A stretch of DNA of 64,000 nt, from positions 87,344 through 151,343 of the forward strand of contig DASQOR010000047.1 in assembly GCA_035644395.1 (NCBI GenBank), given 5' to 3'. The number at the start of each line of letters is the position of its first letter. The stretch's first letter is position 1. Below the pieces are notes generated by a model. The model searched no databases. It had not been told where the DNA came from and saw only the letters and a program-made list of their open reading frames with translations. This DNA comes from JBGPLJ01 sp035644395. Lineage in GTDB: Bacteria; Pseudomonadota; Gammaproteobacteria; Steroidobacterales; Steroidobacteraceae. A program made the position numbers and the translations under genes. Below, one piece after another: positions 61,358 to 64,000 of this stretch.

Positions 61358-64000
61358 GACGTTCCAGTTGAAAGTGGCGGATCCGCTGCTGAGCGAGGGG
61401 TCGGTGGCGTTGACCGTCGTGCTGTAGGCCGACGCGGTCGTCGGCGTTCCGGTGATCACACCGCTCGAGACGTTGATCGAAAGGCCGGCAGGAAGGCCCG
61501 TGGCGCTGTAGGTGAGCGCATCGCCGTTGCCGTCCGTCGCGGAGACGGCGAGCGTCGTCGAGACGCCGACGGTCGCGCTCTGCGTGCCCGGATTCGCGAC
61601 GACCGGCGCCACGTTCGGGCTCGGGGCTGCCGGTTCCTGGCCGCCGATCTGCGACACGTATGCGACCAGCTTCGGCAGGTCCGTGTCGCTGACGGTCACA
61701 TTGTTGTGCGCGCGAATGGCGTCGGTGAGCGTCGCCGCCGAGCCATCGTGCAGGTAGGGCGCGCTGCCCCAGGCATCGCGCAGCGTCGGTGTGTCGAGGC
61801 CGGTCAGCGGTCCGCCGAGGCGCTGGCCGCTCGAAGGTTTGATCGTGCCGATGTTCCGCAGCGTCGCGGCGCCGCTCTCGGTGAATGCCGTGCCGCTGTG
61901 GCAGGAGCCGCAGCCCGCGGTCTGGAAGATGGCCTTGCCGGCTATCGCATCGCTCGTGAGCGTGCCGTCCGGATTGCGGTTCGGGCTCGAAGCGAACGAA
62001 TTGAGCGAGCCAAGATAGGCTGCCAGCGCGTCAAGATCCGCGCTGAGCCCGGCCTTGGGGTCGCCGAGCGGCTGGCTGCGCGTTCCCGCGTTGAAGTCCG
62101 CGTCGGCCATGAGGCCCGTGCCGCCTGACAGCGAGCGGATCTGCGCCTCGAAGTCCTGAACTTCGTTGAAGTTCGCGCTCCAGTGCAGGAACCCCTGGCC
62201 CATGCCGGCGCGGCCGCGCAGGGCGATGGTGTTGCGCAGGCCCTCGCCAAATCCGCCGAGATCCCACACACGGCCGTCCTGGCCGCCGTCGTTGTGGCAG
62301 GTGGCGCAGCTGAGGTATCGATCGCGGGCGAGCCGGGTATCGCGCGCATCGTAGAAAATCTGCTTGCCCTTCAGGACCTGCGCGGTCAGCTTTTCCGTGC
62401 CGACGGCCGACCAGGTGCCGAGCGCCTGCGCATTCCACTGGCCGTCGTTCACGAGCTTCGTGATGTCGAAAACGCTGATGCTTCGATCCATGAAGTTATT
62501 GACGTAAAGCTTTGATCCATCTGGAGAGACAACAAGGCCCTGGGGGGCCTGGCCGACGTCGATGCGGAAGATCTCGAGCTTGCCGTGCGCATCGACCACC
62601 GCGACTTCGCGGCTCGTTTCGAGGGCAACGAAGAGGTACACGCCGTAGCGGTCGTACGCCGCCGCGCTCGCGACGCTCGAATTGTCGTGATCGAGCCGTG
62701 CAGCGAAGTCTTCCGCGCCCGTCGCGAGATTGATGCGCGAGCTGATCGCCCGCACGGTGCTCTGGAAATTGAGGTTCTGCTGGTTGCGGAGCATGCCGCG
62801 CGCCACGTTGTCCTGCTTCGAGGGGACCCAGGCCGCGGTGCCGTCCGGCGAAATCGCGGCGGCCCCAAGGTAGTTCGGGAAGCCCGAGCCCTGATTCTCG
62901 AAGTCGGGTTTGGTGCTGGCCGCGAGCTCGAGCGTGTTGAGGACCGTCATGGCGCCGGCGTTGACGATGAGGACTTCGCCGCCGACGTTCACGCCGCCGA
63001 CCTGCGTCTGCACGTTGAGCGTTTCCTCGCCCGGGAGGTGCGGCGTGACGAAGCGGGAAACGTAGACGGTGCCGCCGTCCGCGCTCACCGAGAGCTGTCT
63101 TGGATTCGCACCGACGGCGACACTTGCGACCTGCGTGCCGGTGGTGGCGTCGAGCTTCAGGAGCCGGCCGGTGCCTTCCAGCGCCACGTAGGCGTAGCCG
63201 CCGGTCGGTGCGAATGCGATGCCGAAGGGCTGCGAAGCGAAGGGCAGCGCGATCGTTCGGCTGAGCGTGAGCGTGTTGGCATTGATCGCGGAGATCGAGG
63301 CGGAGTACTTGTTGGTCACCCAGATCTCGCCGCCCGGCGATACCGCGAGCGTGCGCGGCGCGGTGCCGACCGCAATCTCCGCGAGCTTCGACTGCGTCAC
63401 CGCGTCGAATGCGGTCACCGTGTCGTTGTCCTGGTTGACGACCCAGATGCGCGAGTTGCTGCCGCTGCGGGCTTCATAGGCGATGTTCGATGAAATCGCG
63501 GGCTTGTTCGCGGTCGCCGGCAGGTAGACCGTCTGTCCGAAGGTCTGCACCTGCGCAATGCCGCGATCGTCCGTCGCCGTGACCGTGACGTAGTAGACGC
63601 CCGGATTCGCGAAAGCATGGCTGACGCTGGCGGAGCTTGAATAGGCCGTCTCGGGCGTGCCGTCGTCGAAGAACCACTTGTATTTCGCATTGACCGCGTT
63701 CTGCGTGCTTGCGGTGTAGCTCGCAGTCGTATTCACGGCCCGCGGCGTCTGCGAGGGCATGGGGTTCAGGATCAGCGCCTGCTGATCGACGATCGTCCAG
63801 ATGAAATTCGCGGAGCCCGACGCGTTGCTCGGGTCCGTCGCCGTGATCGCGACGTTGTAGGTGCCGGCCGTGGTGGGCGTGCCGGTGATCGTCGGGATGT
63901 TGACGCCGATCGCGAGGCCCGGCGGCAGACCGGTCGCGGAATAGGTGAGCGCGTTGCCGTCGGGATCGTTCGCCGTGACCGAAAGCGTTACCGGGACGCC
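58577..64000 (-). CDS. Giant secreted multidomain protein with di-heme cytochrome, beta-propeller and FN3 repeats, 5' truncated
   Basis: About 1,807 residues are visible and the frame runs off the right edge. From N to C (by DNA position): an Ig-like He_PIG domain (63750-64000), a PKD-like domain (63500-63720), a YVTN-type beta-propeller (62450-63450), a di-heme domain of the cytochrome c peroxidase/MauG type (61610-62400) and a second He_PIG (61355-61610). The heme motifs are CATCH at 62294-62308 and CGSCH at 61898-61912. FN3 domains 1-2 follow (60770-61357), an unnamed domain X1 (60130-60770), FN3 3-5 (59225-60120) and X2 (58577-59220). It must be exported; substrate and partners are unknown. 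Confidence 0.85.
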   Translation of the reverse strand, partial: GVPVTLSVTANDPDGNALTYSATGLPPGLAIGVNIPTITGTPTTAGTYNVAITATDPSNASGSANFIWTIVDQQALILNPMPSQTPRAVNTTASYTASTQNAVNAKYKWFFDDGTPETAYSSSASVSHAFANPGVYYVTVTATDDRGIAQVQTFGQTVYLPATANKPAISSNIAYEARSGSNSRIWVVNQDNDTVTAFDAVTQSKLAEIAVGTAPRTLAVSPGGEIWVTNKYSASISAINANTLTLSRTIALPFASQPFGIAFAPTGGYAYVALEGTGRLLKLDATTGTQVASVAVGANPRQLSVSADGGTVYVSRFVTPHLPGEETLNVQTQVGGVNVGGEVLIVNAGAMTVLNTLELAASTKPDFENQGSGFPNYLGAAAISPDGTAAWVPSKQDNVARGMLRNQQNLNFQSTVRAISSRINLATGAEDFAARLDHDNSSVASAAAYDRYGVYLFVALETSREVAVVDAHGKLEIFRIDVGQAPQGLVVSPDGSKLYVNNFMDRSISVFDITKLVNDGQWNAQALGTWSAVGTEKLTAQVLKGKQIFYDARDTRLARDRYLSCATCHNDGGQDGRVWDLGGFGEGLRNTIALRGRAGMGQGFLHWSANFNEVQDFEAQIRSLSGGTGLMADADFNAGTRSQPLGDPKAGLSADLDALAAYLGSLNSFASSPNRNPDGTLTSDAIAGKAIFQTAGCGSCHSGTAFTESGAATLRNIGTIKPSSGQRLGGPLTGLDTPTLRDAWGSAPYLHDGSAATLTDAIRAHNNVTVSDTDLPKLVAYVSQIGGQEPAAPSPNVAPVVANPGTQSATVGVSTTLAVSATDGNGDALTYSATGLPAGLSINVSSGVITGTPTTASAYSTTVNATDPSLSSGSATFNWNVAADSAPPTAPASLTASAVSGTQINLSWSAATDNAAVTGYEIERCQGAGCSSFGLIGTATVTSFSNTGLTSATSYGYRVRAVDAAGNKGAYSPTASASTPDTIVPSAPASLTATPASASQINLSWPAATDNVAVTNYLIERCQGVGCSSFAQVATSATTSYSNTGLAAATTYGYRVRATDAASNLGNYSPTASAATQSGGTPLTPAFVQRNYLAPGSAARTTVTVAYAAAQTAGNLNVVVIAWNDGTTSVQAVTDTRGHVYRLAVGPTRVAGTASLAIYYAANITASAANANSVTVTFNAATVYPDVRVAEYSGISTTDPLDVAIGATGTGTTANSGSVTTTNANDLLVGGNYIATFTNAAGSGYTSRVITTDGNLLEDRNVTAVGSYNATGTQGSGWWIMQMAAFKAGLSGTSTDSQAPTAPATLTATPASTSQINLSWAAATDNVAVTNYQIERCQGAGCSTFAQIATNATTTYNNTGLAAGTSYTYRVRATDAASNLGAYSPVASATTQSPDTTPPTAPASLTAASISTSQINLSWPAATDNVGVTGYQIERCLGAGCSNFAQVGTSASLTYSNTGLATNTAYTYRVRATDAAANPGAYSPTAVATTQAPPPDTQAPTAPASLTATAASTTQINLSWPAAADNTAVTAYLVERCGGAGCSDFAQIAAISATSYSSTGLTLGTSYSYRVRATDAAANLGPYSPVATASTFLTGTPLIPAFVQDNFLAPGSASRTTVTVPYTTAQSVGNLNVVVVAWNDGTTNVQTVTDTRGNTYRLAVGPTRVSGTASLAIYYASNITAAAANANSVTVTFNQATVYPDIRIAEYSGVATTNPLDVVSSATATGTTANSGSVTTTGANDLLVGGNYVATFTDTPGSGYTSRVITNDGNMLEDRVATTAGSYSATTAQGNGWWIMQLVAFRAGFGP

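Noticed and set aside
60155..62128. 657-codon plus-strand frame opposite the FN3/cytochrome region
   Set aside because: It is the Arg/Gly-rich antisense of repeated FN3 codons and has no ribosome-binding site or domain.

Overview
The window is a high-GC stretch (roughly two thirds G+C by eye) from a Gram-negative heterotroph. Two TonB-dependent receptors, lipoproteins, Tat-exported molybdenum enzymes and a nag locus of the kind known from Xanthomonas and Caulobacter point to a proteobacterium. My best guess is a gammaproteobacterium near Xanthomonadales/Steroidobacteraceae, but no marker gene settles this. Genes are tightly packed, many share ATGA or TGATG stop-start overlaps, and no gene-free gap exceeds 300 bases. 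I saw no rRNA, tRNA, CRISPR array, transposase or prophage gene.

Region 1 (1-22,560) looks like a catabolic region for small organic or aromatic acids. It holds a truncated SDR, a TonB receptor, an MFS permease and DoxX. A five-gene minus-strand operon follows in sequence (10,504 to 4,945: carboxyltransferase, MetE-like protein, MFS, enolase-superfamily enzyme, VOC protein). A second minus-strand set (16,272 to 12,055) encodes an O-methyltransferase, an SDR, an S10 peptidase and a SnoaL-like protein. A six-gene plus-strand operon (16,328-22,560) joins an isoquinoline-oxidoreductase-type molybdenum enzyme and an aromatic-acid permease to a phospholipid-synthesis trio (YnbA-like, YnbB-like, acyltransferase).

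Region 2 (22,578-36,641) is an almost complete chitin/N-acetylglucosamine system. It has a TonB receptor, a GH20 lipoprotein, NagF (EIIA-HPr-EI), NagE (IIC-IIB-IIB), NagA, an SIS-type NagB-II and a GntR regulator. A flavin halogenase-like gene is embedded in the nagA operon. The regulator promoter overlaps a plausible NagQ box.

Region 3 (36,719-52,654) carries a protocatechuate 4,5-cleavage pathway (ligI, ligA, ligB, ligC, and ligJ further downstream) with an aldehyde dehydrogenase and an MFS permease. Between ligC and ligJ lie an alpha/beta hydrolase, an amidase, an amine oxidase-like flavoprotein, a polyamine-type ABC transporter without its ATPase, a class II aldolase and an aldo/keto reductase. 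Several REP-like palindromic repeats sit in this part.

Region 4 (52,651-64,000) starts with a molybdenum hydroxylase operon whose Fe-S subunit carries the Tat signal. The operon adds a 51-residue membrane protein, a b-type cytochrome and an unknown 126-residue protein, suggesting a membrane-anchored, quinone-linked enzyme. On the other strand a SCO protein lies downstream of a giant secreted protein that combines a beta-propeller, a di-heme cytochrome domain, five FN3 domains and two copies of an unnamed domain; its start lies beyond the window.
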